Source: Bin87 sp965221295
GTDB lineage: Bacteria > Chloroflexota > Dehalococcoidia > Lucifugimonadales > UBA3495
DNA length: 64,000 nucleotides
Assembly (NCBI GenBank): GCA_965221295.1
Contig: OZ244879.1
Span: 1,674,001-1,738,000 of the forward strand
Reading direction: 5' to 3'
Made by a program: the position numbers and the translations under genes. Shown in pieces: positions 15,100-24,777 of the stretch (within the stretch, counting starts at the first letter, position 1; every line of letters begins with the position of its first letter). A model generated the notes under the pieces. That model was not told where the DNA came from. It did no database searches and saw nothing but the letters and a program-made list of their open reading frames with translations.

Positions 15100-17052
15100 T
15101 TACCCCGATTCGTCCAGATTCTCGATGAACACAGGCTCCAAATCGTCCGCCGGTCTCAAGCCAAATATACGGGAATAAAAGTAAAACTCGGCGGACAAAC
15201 ACCGCTTGATCGTCTCCGCCATCCTGAAACCGTGATGTTCACCCTCGAAGGCCAGGTAGGCGGTGGGGACTCCGTTTTCTCGCAGAGCGTTGAACATCTC
15301 CTCGGATTGGATGGCGGGAACAATGGTGTCCTCCAAGCCTTGAAAGAATATGACCGGACAGGTGGTGGACTCTGGGAAGTTGATAGGAGACCGCTCGGTG
15401 TATCTCCGACGGTACAACGGATAGGGTCCAACCAGACCAACCAAACTGTTGGCGTCAAACTTGTGAATGCCACTTAGCAGCGCCTCCAAATCGCTGACTC
15501 CGAAGTAACTGGCGCCGGCTTTAAATGCGTCTCGGAACGCCATGGACGCCAACGCGGTGAAGCCGCCGGCGCTGCCGCCGCTGATTGCGACGCGATCCCC
15601 GTCGGCGTCGCCCCTGCCTATCACATAAAGGGCGGCATTGACACAATCATTTACGTCAACCAAACCCCATTCGCCAATCAGGCGTTCACGGTAAAGTCGG
15701 CCGTAACCGGTGCTGCCACCGTAATTTACGTCCAGCGCCGCTACGCCGCGGCTGGTCCAGTACTGGGTCCATAGGTTCAGGTCCGCCGAAGCCGCGCTGT
15801 GCGGTCCGCCGTGGCAGATCACCACCATGGGCGGCCTTTCGCCCTCCGGCGCGACATAGTCCTGGTTGGTGGGCGGGTAGAAGAAAGCGTAAGCGGTCTC
15901 ATCATTGTCCGTGGGAAACTCGATGGCTTCCGGTAGGGATGTGTATCCCAAAGGCAAATCTTCTTGATACTCGACGCGCAGTATTTCGACCTCCTCGTCC
16001 TCCAGGTGAACCTCCAGCAATGAAAGTGGCTGAACCGGCGACCCTGCCACCAGCACAACCCTTCCTGCCGCCACCTGCAAATCGCCATGCCCCATCTCCC
16101 AGTAGGGAAAGTCGATGGGAGACAATCGTTGGTCGTCCAGGGATATTCGCGCCAAGCTCCAATGGCCCATTCGCGAGTAGGTGCACACCAGGCTGTTTGG
16201 CGAATCGAATCCGTAGGAGTGCATACCGACCCACCAATTGGAGCGGGCGAATTCTGCCTCCATCGGGCAAATTGCCTCCGCCGTCCCATCGCGCCACCGA
16301 TACAGGTTGGCCCAATTGGTGCGGTCGGAGATGAAATAGAGATCGCCACCGCTGGACCATTCCGGTTGTATGATCGCTTCATCTACGCCGCCAGCCACCA
16401 AACGAGCCTCGCCCAAGCCGCCGTTGGCGTCGAACGGCGCCACCCACAGTTCTGTGCCGTCCCAAGGCATGTTGGGATGGTCCCAGGTTAGCCACGCCAG
16501 GTATTCGCCGTCGGGACTAATGCACGGTGAACTGTGAAAATCACTGTCGGCCAGTAAGGCGATAGGTTCAACCAGACCTTGAGGGTCTATCGCAACAATT
16601 TCGCTGATGGGGTGTTCGTCGTCTGGATCGCTGTGGTTTTCGCGAATGCAGACGATTCGATCTTGGCCGGGATGAAACACCTTGCTGCCGTATCTGAAAC
16701 TTCCCTCAGGCGTGATGGGCGCCGGCGCTTCGCCCAACTTGTGCCGGTAAACCCGTTGGTCTTCATGGTTAGAGAAATACACCACGCCGTCCGCCACCGT
16801 GAAGCTGCGGGTTCCATATTCGTTGACCATCGAGCTGACGCTGAAGCCCGCAGGCGTAACATCCGCAAACTCGCCGTCGGCGTCGCGTTTTACGATAACG
16901 GTGCGGCCTTCCTCGGCGGGTCGGACCTCCGCCCAGTAGGTATCCTTTCCGTCCAGAGCGATACCCATCAGGCTCAAGGTACCGTGCGCCACCATGTCAA
17001 GCGACACCGGAGATTTCCAGGAACCATATGGAGCGATAATCGGTGTGTTCAT
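15100..17052 (-). CDS. S9 family (prolyl oligopeptidase-type) peptidase
   Basis: This 650-aa protein has a beta-propeller-like N-terminal part (repeats such as FHPGQDRIVCIRENH, SPDGEYLAWLTWDHPN) and a C-terminal alpha/beta-hydrolase domain. The nucleophile lies in ISGGSAGGFTA (about S492), the acid in LEDTIVP (about D575) and the base in EGEHHGF (about H604). CHGGPHSA marks the oxyanion region. Length and motifs fit cytoplasmic acylaminoacyl/dipeptidyl peptidases that cut short peptides. I chose ATG 17052 because the family starts near here; the frame is open to an upstream ATG at 17097. No signal peptide is visible. It is followed on the same strand, after 123 bp upstream, by the serine hydrolase gene, but an operon is not certain. 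Confidence 0.9.
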   Translation of the reverse strand: MNTPIIAPYGSWKSPVSLDMVAHGTLSLMGIALDGKDTYWAEVRPAEEGRTVIVKRDADGEFADVTPAGFSVSSMVNEYGTRSFTVADGVVYFSNHEDQRVYRHKLGEAPAPITPEGSFRYGSKVFHPGQDRIVCIRENHSDPDDEHPISEIVAIDPQGLVEPIALLADSDFHSSPCISPDGEYLAWLTWDHPNMPWDGTELWVAPFDANGGLGEARLVAGGVDEAIIQPEWSSGGDLYFISDRTNWANLYRWRDGTAEAICPMEAEFARSNWWVGMHSYGFDSPNSLVCTYSRMGHWSLARISLDDQRLSPIDFPYWEMGHGDLQVAAGRVVLVAGSPVQPLSLLEVHLEDEEVEILRVEYQEDLPLGYTSLPEAIEFPTDNDETAYAFFYPPTNQDYVAPEGERPPMVVICHGGPHSAASADLNLWTQYWTSRGVAALDVNYGGSTGYGRLYRERLIGEWGLVDVNDCVNAALYVIGRGDADGDRVAISGGSAGGFTALASMAFRDAFKAGASYFGVSDLEALLSGIHKFDANSLVGLVGPYPLYRRRYTERSPINFPESTTCPVIFFQGLEDTIVPAIQSEEMFNALRENGVPTAYLAFEGEHHGFRMAETIKRCLSAEFYFYSRIFGLRPADDLEPVFIENLDESG

Positions 17053-17175
17053 TTCCAGCAAAGCAGACACCAAATGTCGTGGCGACTTTGTGAGCATGGT
17101 TTATCAGCGTACCACAATTCCCGAGCCGAGTGGGACGGACCGCAGAGTCAGACCGTTTAACGCTGGCGGTCCGCA

Positions 17176-18792
17176 TCAAGGCTCGAAAGTGCGGTAATAC
17201 GGGCAGCCCGAGTAATCTACGCGCAACGCCAACCCATCCGCGATGGCAGAGAACCGCAGTGTTTCGGGACTGAGCTCATCCCGTCCGATGCGGAAGCCTC
17301 CATCGTCGCGTTGAGTCAGCGGGTCCGCGTTGCCCCAGGGGTTCAGCAACGTGAGTTCGCCTTTGCGCAAGGCGATTCTGAAATTGGAAAGCTCCGGGTT
17401 CCTGGCACGGTAATGTCCCCGGTAGGCTTCCCAGTCAACTGGATAGTCAAACTCGCGGGGGCCCACGTAGTTTTCTCCCGCGTACCATTGATCGCCGTGG
17501 AAGACCTCTGCTATCCGTCCGTCCTGCCGGCCAAATTCCAGTAGGAACCCCACGAAGTCGGGATGCGGCGCATAGAAACTGTCGCGGGAACGCCGCTCCA
17601 ACGCCACGGTTGCTTCTCCAGTTCGCAGCAACAGCCGCCCGGCTCCGGCGACCAACTCCAGCGTTTGCGTTGGAGACCGATAGATTCCCGCGTAGTCGCC
17701 AGCGTCCGGCGCATAAGTTAGATCCGCTCGTTCGGGCGGCGCCGGTTCGCGGTCGTCGGCCAAATTGGCGCAGACCACGGTCAGCGCGTTCTGGGCGACT
17801 TCAACCAGGGGATCGGTTTCGCCCATGCGGTTGGTCAGCATGATGACGCCCACGCCACACTCCATGTCTACAACCATGGCGGATCGGAAACCGGAATTGC
17901 CTCCGCCATGGCCGATATACCGCCGCCCGCCCACGGAATAAGTCGCTAGCCCGTAGCCGTAGTAATCGCCGCCCGTCCATTCTCCGTTTTCGGTCATGAT
18001 CTCAAAGCTGCGTTCGGACATCACCCGACCCGACGGACACCAGCCCCGGTTGAGCAGCAACCTCAGGTAGGTCGCCATATCGCCAACGGTGGACACTTGG
18101 GCGCCGTCTCCGGTGGAATACGGCGCCCAGATAGCCGGCGTTAGCGGATTGCTGGAATGTTCGGGACGGTCATCATAGATGGACGTATGGCCGGTGGCCG
18201 ACTCGACCCGACTCGCCACCGTAACCGCGGCAAAAGTGTTGGTCATACCCAAGGGCTTCAGGATTCGCTGCCTGATGACGTCAGGCAGGTGTTGTCCCGT
18301 CAACCGTTCAAGCAAAAAACCCAGAGTCTTGTATCCAACGTTGGAATACCAGAAAATCTTTCCCGGCGGCGCCACCGGGCGAAATTGCCGCAACGCCCAA
18401 CTTTCGTACCAACCATGCGGGGCGATGTCGGTTCCCCGGGGCAATCCCGCCGTGTGGTTCAACAGATGATGAACGGTAATTTCGGGAAACGTGGACTCGA
18501 TCTGGAACCAGGGCAAATAGCGAGACACCGGGGCACTCAGGTCCAAAACGCCGGACTCGCGCAGTTGTAGGATGGGAATAACCGTGAACGGTTTGCCCAG
18601 AGAACCTATCTCAAACCGGGTTTCAACGGTCACCGGCGCGCGAGTCCCTAGGTCCGCGACGCCGTAAGCCGCGGACCATAGCAGGCCATCGCGATCGGTC
18701 ACCGCCGCGGCCAGGCCGGGCAGTCCCATCGAATCCATTGTGTGGGACATCAGACGGTCAAGATGTTTTGCCGCGCGATTTGGGAGGTTCAT
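17176..18792 (-). CDS. Serine hydrolase of the beta-lactamase / class C fold
   Basis: The 538 residues start with a PF00144-type domain. The SxxK motif is S-L-G-K within FEIGSLGKPFTVI (S near residue 64). The YxN motif is WYSNVGYKTLG (near residue 149), and a GHGGGNSGFRS segment stands in the KTG position. The C-terminal 180 residues form the beta-rich extension seen in many of these esterase/D-aminopeptidase-like enzymes (PVDWEAYRGHYRARNPEL). There is no clear signal peptide. The substrate cannot be told; such enzymes act on peptides, esters or peptidoglycan. The neighbouring S9 peptidase suggests peptide breakdown, as inference only. Confidence 0.88.
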   Translation of the reverse strand: MNLPNRAAKHLDRLMSHTMDSMGLPGLAAAVTDRDGLLWSAAYGVADLGTRAPVTVETRFEIGSLGKPFTVIPILQLRESGVLDLSAPVSRYLPWFQIESTFPEITVHHLLNHTAGLPRGTDIAPHGWYESWALRQFRPVAPPGKIFWYSNVGYKTLGFLLERLTGQHLPDVIRQRILKPLGMTNTFAAVTVASRVESATGHTSIYDDRPEHSSNPLTPAIWAPYSTGDGAQVSTVGDMATYLRLLLNRGWCPSGRVMSERSFEIMTENGEWTGGDYYGYGLATYSVGGRRYIGHGGGNSGFRSAMVVDMECGVGVIMLTNRMGETDPLVEVAQNALTVVCANLADDREPAPPERADLTYAPDAGDYAGIYRSPTQTLELVAGAGRLLLRTGEATVALERRSRDSFYAPHPDFVGFLLEFGRQDGRIAEVFHGDQWYAGENYVGPREFDYPVDWEAYRGHYRARNPELSNFRIALRKGELTLLNPWGNADPLTQRDDGGFRIGRDELSPETLRFSAIADGLALRVDYSGCPYYRTFEP

Positions 18793-18881
18793 TACATTCC
18801 CACTTTGGTGGATTCACGCTTGGCCAGTTCATGCGCCCAGAATCGGAGATTGCCGCGCTACGGTTCCGATTCTACCAACGA

Positions 18882-19628
18882 TCAGGAAACGCGTCGGGGA
18901 CGCAGCTCGCCAGCGGCTCGAGTCATGGTGGCTCCGTACAAGAATATGAACCCAGCCACGAAAGACCAAAGCAATAGCATGGTGAAGGCGGCCACCGGAC
19001 CGTAGATGGCGCTCCGTTGCGTGGCCATGCCAGAAAGCCAGAAAAACAGATGCTTGCCGAGTTCGAACAGCAGCCCGGCCATCAACCCGCCGTAGGCAGC
19101 GTCCCGCCAGTGAACGGGAACGTTGGGGACGTAACGGTACACGGTTGTGAATAGCATTGCCGTTATGAGCGCAGGCGCCAATGCCGAAAGCGCGCCCATC
19201 AGCCAAAGCAAATATCTGGCGCCAGCGCCAAACTGCTCGGTGAGCTCCGAGTGAAATTCCAATCCCAGTTGGAACAACGCGGTGACCATCAACGACAGCG
19301 CGAACAGAACCACCGCGCTGGTGGCAACGATCACCTCGGACAGGGTCGTACTGATCAGCCCCCTGGTTGCGACTCCAAACAGACGGTTCACGGCGCGGTC
19401 GGCCGCCATGAACAAGCCGTTGGCGCTGACCAGCGTTATCGCCAACGCCAACAGACCCATGGCCAACGCCCCTTGAAACAGATGCTGGACTGCTTCAGCC
19501 AATAGGTCGGCGGAAGCCGGAAAATATCGTACCACCAATGCTCCGATACCGTCTGCCACCGTCTCCGGTTCAGCGAACAGCCCTACCACCATCGCCACCA
19601 GGGCGATCATGGGAAAGAACGACATCAC
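18882..19628 (-). CDS. YihY/BrkB-type membrane protein, N-terminus uncertain
   Basis: From ATG 19628 the protein has 248 residues with about six membrane helices and YihY/BrkB family phrases: TVMSFFPMIALVAMVVGLF, LFMAADRAVNRLFGV, ALAPALITAMLFTTVYRYVP and WRDAAYGGLMAGLLFELGKH. The family normally has a first helix with AAAIAYYTLFSL. Here the upstream frame remains open (it reads RFWFRQSTKTYY before TVMSFF) and runs into the 3' end of the antiporter gene without a good start, so some 15-20 residues before AYY seem deleted or the start is non-standard. Function of the family is unclear; it was wrongly called RNase BN in the past. It may be non-functional. Confidence 0.75.
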   Translation of the reverse strand: MMSFFPMIALVAMVVGLFAEPETVADGIGALVVRYFPASADLLAEAVQHLFQGALAMGLLALAITLVSANGLFMAADRAVNRLFGVATRGLISTTLSEVIVATSAVVLFALSLMVTALFQLGLEFHSELTEQFGAGARYLLWLMGALSALAPALITAMLFTTVYRYVPNVPVHWRDAAYGGLMAGLLFELGKHLFFWLSGMATQRSAIYGPVAAFTMLLLWSFVAGFIFLYGATMTRAAGELRPRRVS

Positions 19629-19780
19629 CGTGTAGTAGGTTTTGGTTGATTGCCGAAACCAGAAACGTGGCCCAACGCTGCGTCTGCCGCCATGCGCATG
19701 ATTCCCAGCGGCTCTGATCAGTTGCGTTGAATGCTGCTTCGCCCGGTTTGCGCTGGCGGTAAATTTCCCTTCAGGCCAAA

Positions 19781-21814
19781 CTAAACGCCGTCGTCTCCCA
19801 CCCTTTCATCGCCCGGGTGCGGAAAGCGCGTTGCGTCAGGTTCGGCGCGGCGGCGCGGGGTTTGCTCACCGTAGGCGGAGAGCATCGGATTTAGCGACCG
19901 CCGGTTTCGTTTAGATTGCGCATCGCGGGTATGGGCTGGTCCGCCCTCGTCATCATCCGCTGGCGGCGCGCCGTCAATGGCATCGGCGAAATGCGAGTCT
20001 GGATCGCGAGCCGGCGACAAGAAAGTGTCCCGAAAAGCCGGTTCCAAGACGCGGTGCGCTTTGAACCCGATGATTGCCACGGCCACCGCAGGAGCCAACA
20101 GCAACATCAAGGACAGCGGAACAGACAAACCACCCAAGCGCAGCAGTTGAATGGCCAGCGGCAACATCAGCAGGAACAGCAACGCCAGCATCCCCGTCGC
20201 CAGGCTGTACTCGACCACAGTTGGGACGGCGCTCCAGCTGGGCAAACCCCTGATGTTGGCAGATGGCAAATTTGATAAATCGGTGGTCAAATGGGCGAGA
20301 GTGCGCAGCGACCGCCAGATTCCAAATACGGCGGGCGCGCTCAGTCCGACCACAATCCCCACCGTAACCAATGCGATGACGCCCGTGGATACCGGAAGGG
20401 CGTCGCTCAAAGCGCCCGGGGCCGCGAACATCACGCCGGCGCCTGCCGAACTCAACACGGCCACGATGCTGGCGTTGATCAATAGGTCCCTGGAAACATT
20501 GCGAAATTCTCGTCCCACTGCGCCCGGCAACGAAAGCGCCGACCAGAACATGTTGACTGACAAATTGACGCCCAATATCACCCGGCGCATCGGCGCCGGC
20601 GCGCTCCGCCCCAACCATCCGGCCAATGACCCAGCGCCGCGACTGGCCAGGGGGGCCAGAACCGACGTGATGGCGGTGGTGATCGACAGCACGGGCGCCA
20701 GTGTGGAACCTCCGACCACCTCCACTGGCGTAAGCCGGCCGATGGCCAGAGAAAATTCTCCCATCTGCGGCATGGTGAGGCCCACGCGCACGGCGTCGCC
20801 AGCGTTGCGGCCGGCCAGTATCGAACCCACGGTATTCGCCACGATCTTGCCGGCCATGAACACGGCGGTGACCACCAACGCCGGAACGATGTATTCGCCA
20901 AGCGTCCGGTAGTCTATGAGCATTCCAATGGACAGGAAGAATAGGGCTCCGAACATGTCGCGCACCGGCGCCACCATGCGGTTCACGCGCTCCGACGCGT
21001 CCGTGTCCCCAATCACCACGCCGATGAGAAAAGATCCGGCGGCTGGCGACAGTCCCAGCAGCGTGGCGCAAAGAGCCAGGAGGAAACAGAAGCCCAGACT
21101 GGCCACCAGCAGGGTTTCGTCGGAACGCAGCCGCGACAGCCAGCCCATCACGCGCGCGGCCAACAAGGTGCCGCTCACCAACACGACGACGCAGAAGATC
21201 GCCAGCTTGCCGGCGAGAATCCCGGCGTCAGTCAGGCTGGCCGTGCCGGTGGTCGCCAGGCCAGCCAGCACGGTGAGCAATATCACCGCGGCGAAATCTT
21301 CCACCAGCAGGATGCCTACGATGGTTTGACCCCAACCGGAGTTCAGGTTGCCGCCGTCGCGCAGGCCCTTTAGCAGAATCGCGGAGCTGCTGATGGCCAT
21401 GGCGCCGCCGAGATACAGGCCATGGCTGGGGTCAATCCCGGGCGCCATGCTGGCGATCCACACACCCAAAAGCGTCAGCAAGCTGATCTCGATGACGCCA
21501 ATGACCAGCACGCGGAACCCTATGCTCTGGATGCGTCGCCAACCCAACTCCAAGCCAATACCGAATAGCAGGAGGATCAGACCAAGTTCGGCCAGCAACC
21601 CGATGGTGTCCAAGTCGCTGATCAGGGGCGTGGGCAGCGTGAACGGCCCTATGATCATGCCAGCGACCAGATAACCCAGCGCCGGTGGTTGCCAAGCCAG
21701 CCGGGCCAAGGCCAACCCTCCCGCGGCTATCACCATGGCCACGGCGAAATCCTTGAGCAACGTCGCGCTGCCTTCCGAAATGCCAGCGCCGAAGACGGAT
21801 AGCAGAATGTCCAT
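19781..21814 (-). CDS. Kef-type cation:proton antiporter (CPA2)
   Basis: The 677-residue protein has the sodium/hydrogen exchanger fold of the CPA2 family: ALGYLVAGMIIGPFTLP, LAELGLILLLFGIGLELGWR, then SSSAILLKGLRDGG and GTLLAARVMGWLSRLRSDET, with about 12 helices up to residue 400. Two or three further helices follow (LIALVTVGIVVGLSAPAVFG, MLALLFLLMLPLAIQLLRLG) and a hydrophilic tail. There is no TrkA-N nucleotide domain. It likely exchanges potassium or sodium for protons at the cytoplasmic membrane. It is transcribed away from the ATP-grasp gene, with which it shares a 139-bp divergent intergenic region. Confidence 0.9.
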   Translation of the reverse strand: MDILLSVFGAGISEGSATLLKDFAVAMVIAAGGLALARLAWQPPALGYLVAGMIIGPFTLPTPLISDLDTIGLLAELGLILLLFGIGLELGWRRIQSIGFRVLVIGVIEISLLTLLGVWIASMAPGIDPSHGLYLGGAMAISSSAILLKGLRDGGNLNSGWGQTIVGILLVEDFAAVILLTVLAGLATTGTASLTDAGILAGKLAIFCVVVLVSGTLLAARVMGWLSRLRSDETLLVASLGFCFLLALCATLLGLSPAAGSFLIGVVIGDTDASERVNRMVAPVRDMFGALFFLSIGMLIDYRTLGEYIVPALVVTAVFMAGKIVANTVGSILAGRNAGDAVRVGLTMPQMGEFSLAIGRLTPVEVVGGSTLAPVLSITTAITSVLAPLASRGAGSLAGWLGRSAPAPMRRVILGVNLSVNMFWSALSLPGAVGREFRNVSRDLLINASIVAVLSSAGAGVMFAAPGALSDALPVSTGVIALVTVGIVVGLSAPAVFGIWRSLRTLAHLTTDLSNLPSANIRGLPSWSAVPTVVEYSLATGMLALLFLLMLPLAIQLLRLGGLSVPLSLMLLLAPAVAVAIIGFKAHRVLEPAFRDTFLSPARDPDSHFADAIDGAPPADDDEGGPAHTRDAQSKRNRRSLNPMLSAYGEQTPRRRAEPDATRFPHPGDERVGDDGV

Positions 21815-21953
21815 CAGGGATCGACCAGAGAATAATCCGAGCCAGGCAGATCTGAAAGAGCGCCAGGCGTTTTGCGGCTGAAATCGACCGCAATGAACGA
21901 TTGGCGATATATGGTAACATCTGCGCTAGCGTTATGATTCGGGAGGAACCAAC

Positions 21954-22964
21954 GTGCCGAAAAAGACCTACGACATCGTGCTGTCCAGCCCATTTTCCAA
22001 CTACGACTTCTTCGCCCACAAGATGCGGGAGCTGTGCGGGCAGATGGACCTGACGTTCTTTCTGGCGGATGACGTGTGGGTGCATGAATTCTTGGGTAAA
22101 CTCCGCACCAAGGAAATCGCGGTTCGCGCCATGCTGGACCTCACCGCCAACCAAACGGATACCAACGACATCTATACCCAGTTGGCCTACGAGGTTACCG
22201 GGCAAGGTGGCGTGGTGATCGACGACCCGGCGCTCACCGCGCGCTCCGCCCACAAGGCCAAGCTGCACGAACTGCTGGTGCAGCACAACGTCCCAGTGCC
22301 CGATACCATCATGGTGCCGCGCGAGCAAATTGGTTCTTTCCGCATCACGCGGGAAATTCGCGACCGCTTGGGAGTTCCCTTCGTGGTGAAGCCCGCCTGG
22401 GGCGACTCGGGCGTCGGCGTCATTGTCAACGCCACCTCGGAATACGACCTGGAGCAGTCGCTGGAGCAGGCTCCCCACGCTGACACCTTCCTCATCCAGA
22501 AGAAGTTGTCCATGAAGCCGCTTGGTGGAAGATTAGGCTGGTTCCGCCTCTACCACATCTGCAGGGAGGTCATCCCCTGCTGGTGGGATCCGGTAACTCA
22601 TGAGTACCAGATGGTCTCGCCGGCTCAGATCAAGCGGTTCCGACTACAACCGTTGCGGCGCATTATGCGGCAGATCGCCCAGGTTTCGCGCATGAAGAAG
22701 TTCAGCAGCGAGATCTGCCTGCACGACGACGGCCAGTTCTACGCGGTGGACTACGTCAACGCCGATCCGGACATGAACCCGCGGTCGTTCTACGCCAACG
22801 GCGTGCCGGACGAGATCGTGCGCCATATCGTGTGGCTCCTCTTCTATGAAGCGATGCAGGTGGCCAAGCGAGGTCATGGCTTCTTCGATGACGAACTGGA
22901 AGCCTCAGAGGCTTCGGCCGATTGGCTGGAACGGCGGCGCGTGGAACAACGGAACGGCGGGTAA
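21954..22964 (+). CDS. ATP-grasp enzyme, RimK-like
   Basis: The 336 residues start at GTG 21954 with GGGAGGAA upstream at 21942. The ATP-grasp nucleotide site is LGVPFVVKPAWGDSGVGVIV near residue 140. The metal-binding end of the domain is FYAVDYVNADPDMNP near residue 266. ATP-grasp enzymes join a carboxylate to an amine through an acyl-phosphate. No substrate domain is recognisable; the sequence ARSAHKAKLHELLVQHNVPV is the usual opening before the ATP-grasp core. The gene stands alone, divergent from the antiporter. A peptide-ligase role is inference from the fold. Confidence 0.8.
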   Translation: MPKKTYDIVLSSPFSNYDFFAHKMRELCGQMDLTFFLADDVWVHEFLGKLRTKEIAVRAMLDLTANQTDTNDIYTQLAYEVTGQGGVVIDDPALTARSAHKAKLHELLVQHNVPVPDTIMVPREQIGSFRITREIRDRLGVPFVVKPAWGDSGVGVIVNATSEYDLEQSLEQAPHADTFLIQKKLSMKPLGGRLGWFRLYHICREVIPCWWDPVTHEYQMVSPAQIKRFRLQPLRRIMRQIAQVSRMKKFSSEICLHDDGQFYAVDYVNADPDMNPRSFYANGVPDEIVRHIVWLLFYEAMQVAKRGHGFFDDELEASEASADWLERRRVEQRNGG

Positions 22965-23371
22965 TCCGCTACGCCAGTCCCCTACGTGCGGGTCGTCAGG
23001 TTCCAAGCGCCATCCCCACATCGCAAGGGAGTTGGTCGCTGCGCTTGTTGGGCGGACTTCCACCCCGAGCGGCGGCGCCAGCGATTGTGCGACGATTCGT
23101 CTTATGCGACGAACTGGCGGCGCGGCCGCCTCGCAGTTGAGGCCGTGCCAGACGCGCTTCTGCGGTCTTTCATGGCGCTGCCGAAGGCCACGGGCGCCTA
23201 GACCCGCGGTCCACGCGCTCGGAGCGATACCCGCCGCCATCGGTCGTCCGCCAGCGGAATAGGTGGCGATTGACCGCCCGAGGGAAGGGGCCGCTCGGCG
23301 GTGGCGGTGAAAGAACAAGGAAACAGGTTGCGGTCGGGTAGAGTTGGTACGTAACCTCGAGGAGATTCAAC
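22965..23371 (+). other. Gene-free stretch upstream of mgtE
   Basis: No convincing protein frame is seen. I looked for a magnesium riboswitch before mgtE and found no M-box-like structure by eye. GAGGAG at 23358-23363 is the mgtE ribosome site. Confidence 0.5.
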
Positions 23372-24748
23372 ATGGTGGAGCCCGCGGCATACGAGCAAAC
23401 GATAATTTCGCCAAACGAGGCGGCGGAAATTGCCCGAGAGGTGCGGCGCCTCATCCGTGAGGGAGACGAACGTTCGGCGTGGGAGCAATTGCGGCATCTG
23501 CATCCGGCGGATGTTGGCAGCATCGTGGCAGCGTTGCCCCGTACCAGTCGGGAGGCAATCGTCGCCGTGATGTCCCCCGACGCCGTGGCCTGGATGTTCC
23601 GTCAAATGAATCCGGTGCAGGCCGCTCGGGTGGGAACCCGCTTGGGAACCGGAATTGTCTCGGCGGCGCTGGCGCAAATCAACCCACGCTCGGCGTTGGA
23701 CATCGTGCGCCGTTTGCCCAACGCACATGCCCGCGAAGTCGCTGAAGCTATCGGTCATCCTGTGGACAGTCCCGTCGTTGACGCTAATCCCTTGGACACC
23801 GCGGCCGGCTTCATGGTGACCCGCTTTCCCACCGTACCACTGGATGGACGGGTGGCGTCGGCACGAGCCGGGTTGCGCCAACTGGCTCATGACGCGAACG
23901 GTTTCACTCATGTCTTTGTCACCTGGGAGAATGACCAGTTGGTGGGGCAAGTCAGCATGTTGGACCTGGCGAAATCTGCGGACGAAACTCCAATTCAAGA
24001 ATTGAGCGTTCCTCCAGAAGCGCCGGTTGCCGCCGACACGCCTCGGGAGGAGTGCGCCCGTTTGCAGCGACACTACAACCTGACCCAACTGCCCGTGGTG
24101 GAGGCCGGCAAGCTCATCGGCGTCATTCCAGCGACGTTCCTGCTCAGCGCCACCGTTGAAGAGGACACGCAGAAGATGTTGAAGGTGGCCAGCGTGGCCG
24201 GCGACAGTCCCGACGGACCTTTGCTGGCCTCAATGCGCACGCGCCTGCCGTGGCTTACCGTCAACCTGGCCACCACTTTCCTGGCCGCCTTCACAGTGTC
24301 GCTGTTTGAATCCACGTTGGCCCGCGTGGTGGTCTTGGCCGCCTTCCTTCCGGTGGTGGCTGGTCAGGGCGGCATTGGCGGCACCCAAACGCTGACCCTG
24401 ATCGTGCGCGCCATGGCCCTGGGCGAACTGGTGGGAATCAGGGCCCGTCGGCTGTTGACCAGAGAATTGATCCTGGGGCTCGTCCATGGCCTGTGGTTGG
24501 GAGCGCTGGTTGCGGTTATAGCGGCGCTATGGAAACAGAACTTGGGCTTGGCATTCGTGCTGGGCGTGGCGATGCTGGGCAACATGGCCCTGGCTGGCGT
24601 GGTCGGCGCAGGAGTGCCCCTGTTCCTGAGGCGCATAGGGGTGGATCCCGCCGTGGCCTCGGCCGTGGTCGTCACCACCGCCACCGACGTTTTCGGTTTC
24701 CTGCTGTTCCTTGGCATAGCGACTGCCGCCATCAATCTGATCGTATAG
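23372..24748 (+). CDS. mgtE: Magnesium transporter MgtE
   Basis: The 458-aa protein has the MgtE layout: an N-terminal superhelical domain (about residues 15-125), two CBS domains (about 135-260; TRFPTVPLDGRVASARAGL, LTQLPVVEAGKLIGVIPATF) and five membrane helices (about 285-458). The pore-region phrase FLPVVAGQGGIGGTQTLTLI matches the family's PLIAGMGGNAGTQS motif. It moves magnesium through the membrane and closes when the CBS/N domains bind Mg2+. The ATG at 23372 follows GAGGAG. It is followed after 29 bp by the MFS gene on the same strand, probably a two-gene operon. Confidence 0.94.
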   Translation: MVEPAAYEQTIISPNEAAEIAREVRRLIREGDERSAWEQLRHLHPADVGSIVAALPRTSREAIVAVMSPDAVAWMFRQMNPVQAARVGTRLGTGIVSAALAQINPRSALDIVRRLPNAHAREVAEAIGHPVDSPVVDANPLDTAAGFMVTRFPTVPLDGRVASARAGLRQLAHDANGFTHVFVTWENDQLVGQVSMLDLAKSADETPIQELSVPPEAPVAADTPREECARLQRHYNLTQLPVVEAGKLIGVIPATFLLSATVEEDTQKMLKVASVAGDSPDGPLLASMRTRLPWLTVNLATTFLAAFTVSLFESTLARVVVLAAFLPVVAGQGGIGGTQTLTLIVRAMALGELVGIRARRLLTRELILGLVHGLWLGALVAVIAALWKQNLGLAFVLGVAMLGNMALAGVVGAGVPLFLRRIGVDPAVASAVVVTTATDVFGFLLFLGIATAAINLIV

Positions 24749-24777
24749 GCGACGTTGGATCGAGTGGACGCATCGCC

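Noticed and set aside
21432..22478. 348-codon minus-strand frame across the antiporter/ATP-grasp boundary
   Set aside because: It is opposite the ATP-grasp gene and in a wrong frame of the antiporter; no motifs.
22965..23371. Magnesium-sensing riboswitch before mgtE
   Set aside because: I could not find the conserved M-box helices or a terminator hairpin by eye.
24493..24777. Extended N-terminus of the MFS transporter
   Set aside because: It overlaps the end of mgtE in another frame and lacks transporter features; ATG 24778 gives a normal MFS start.
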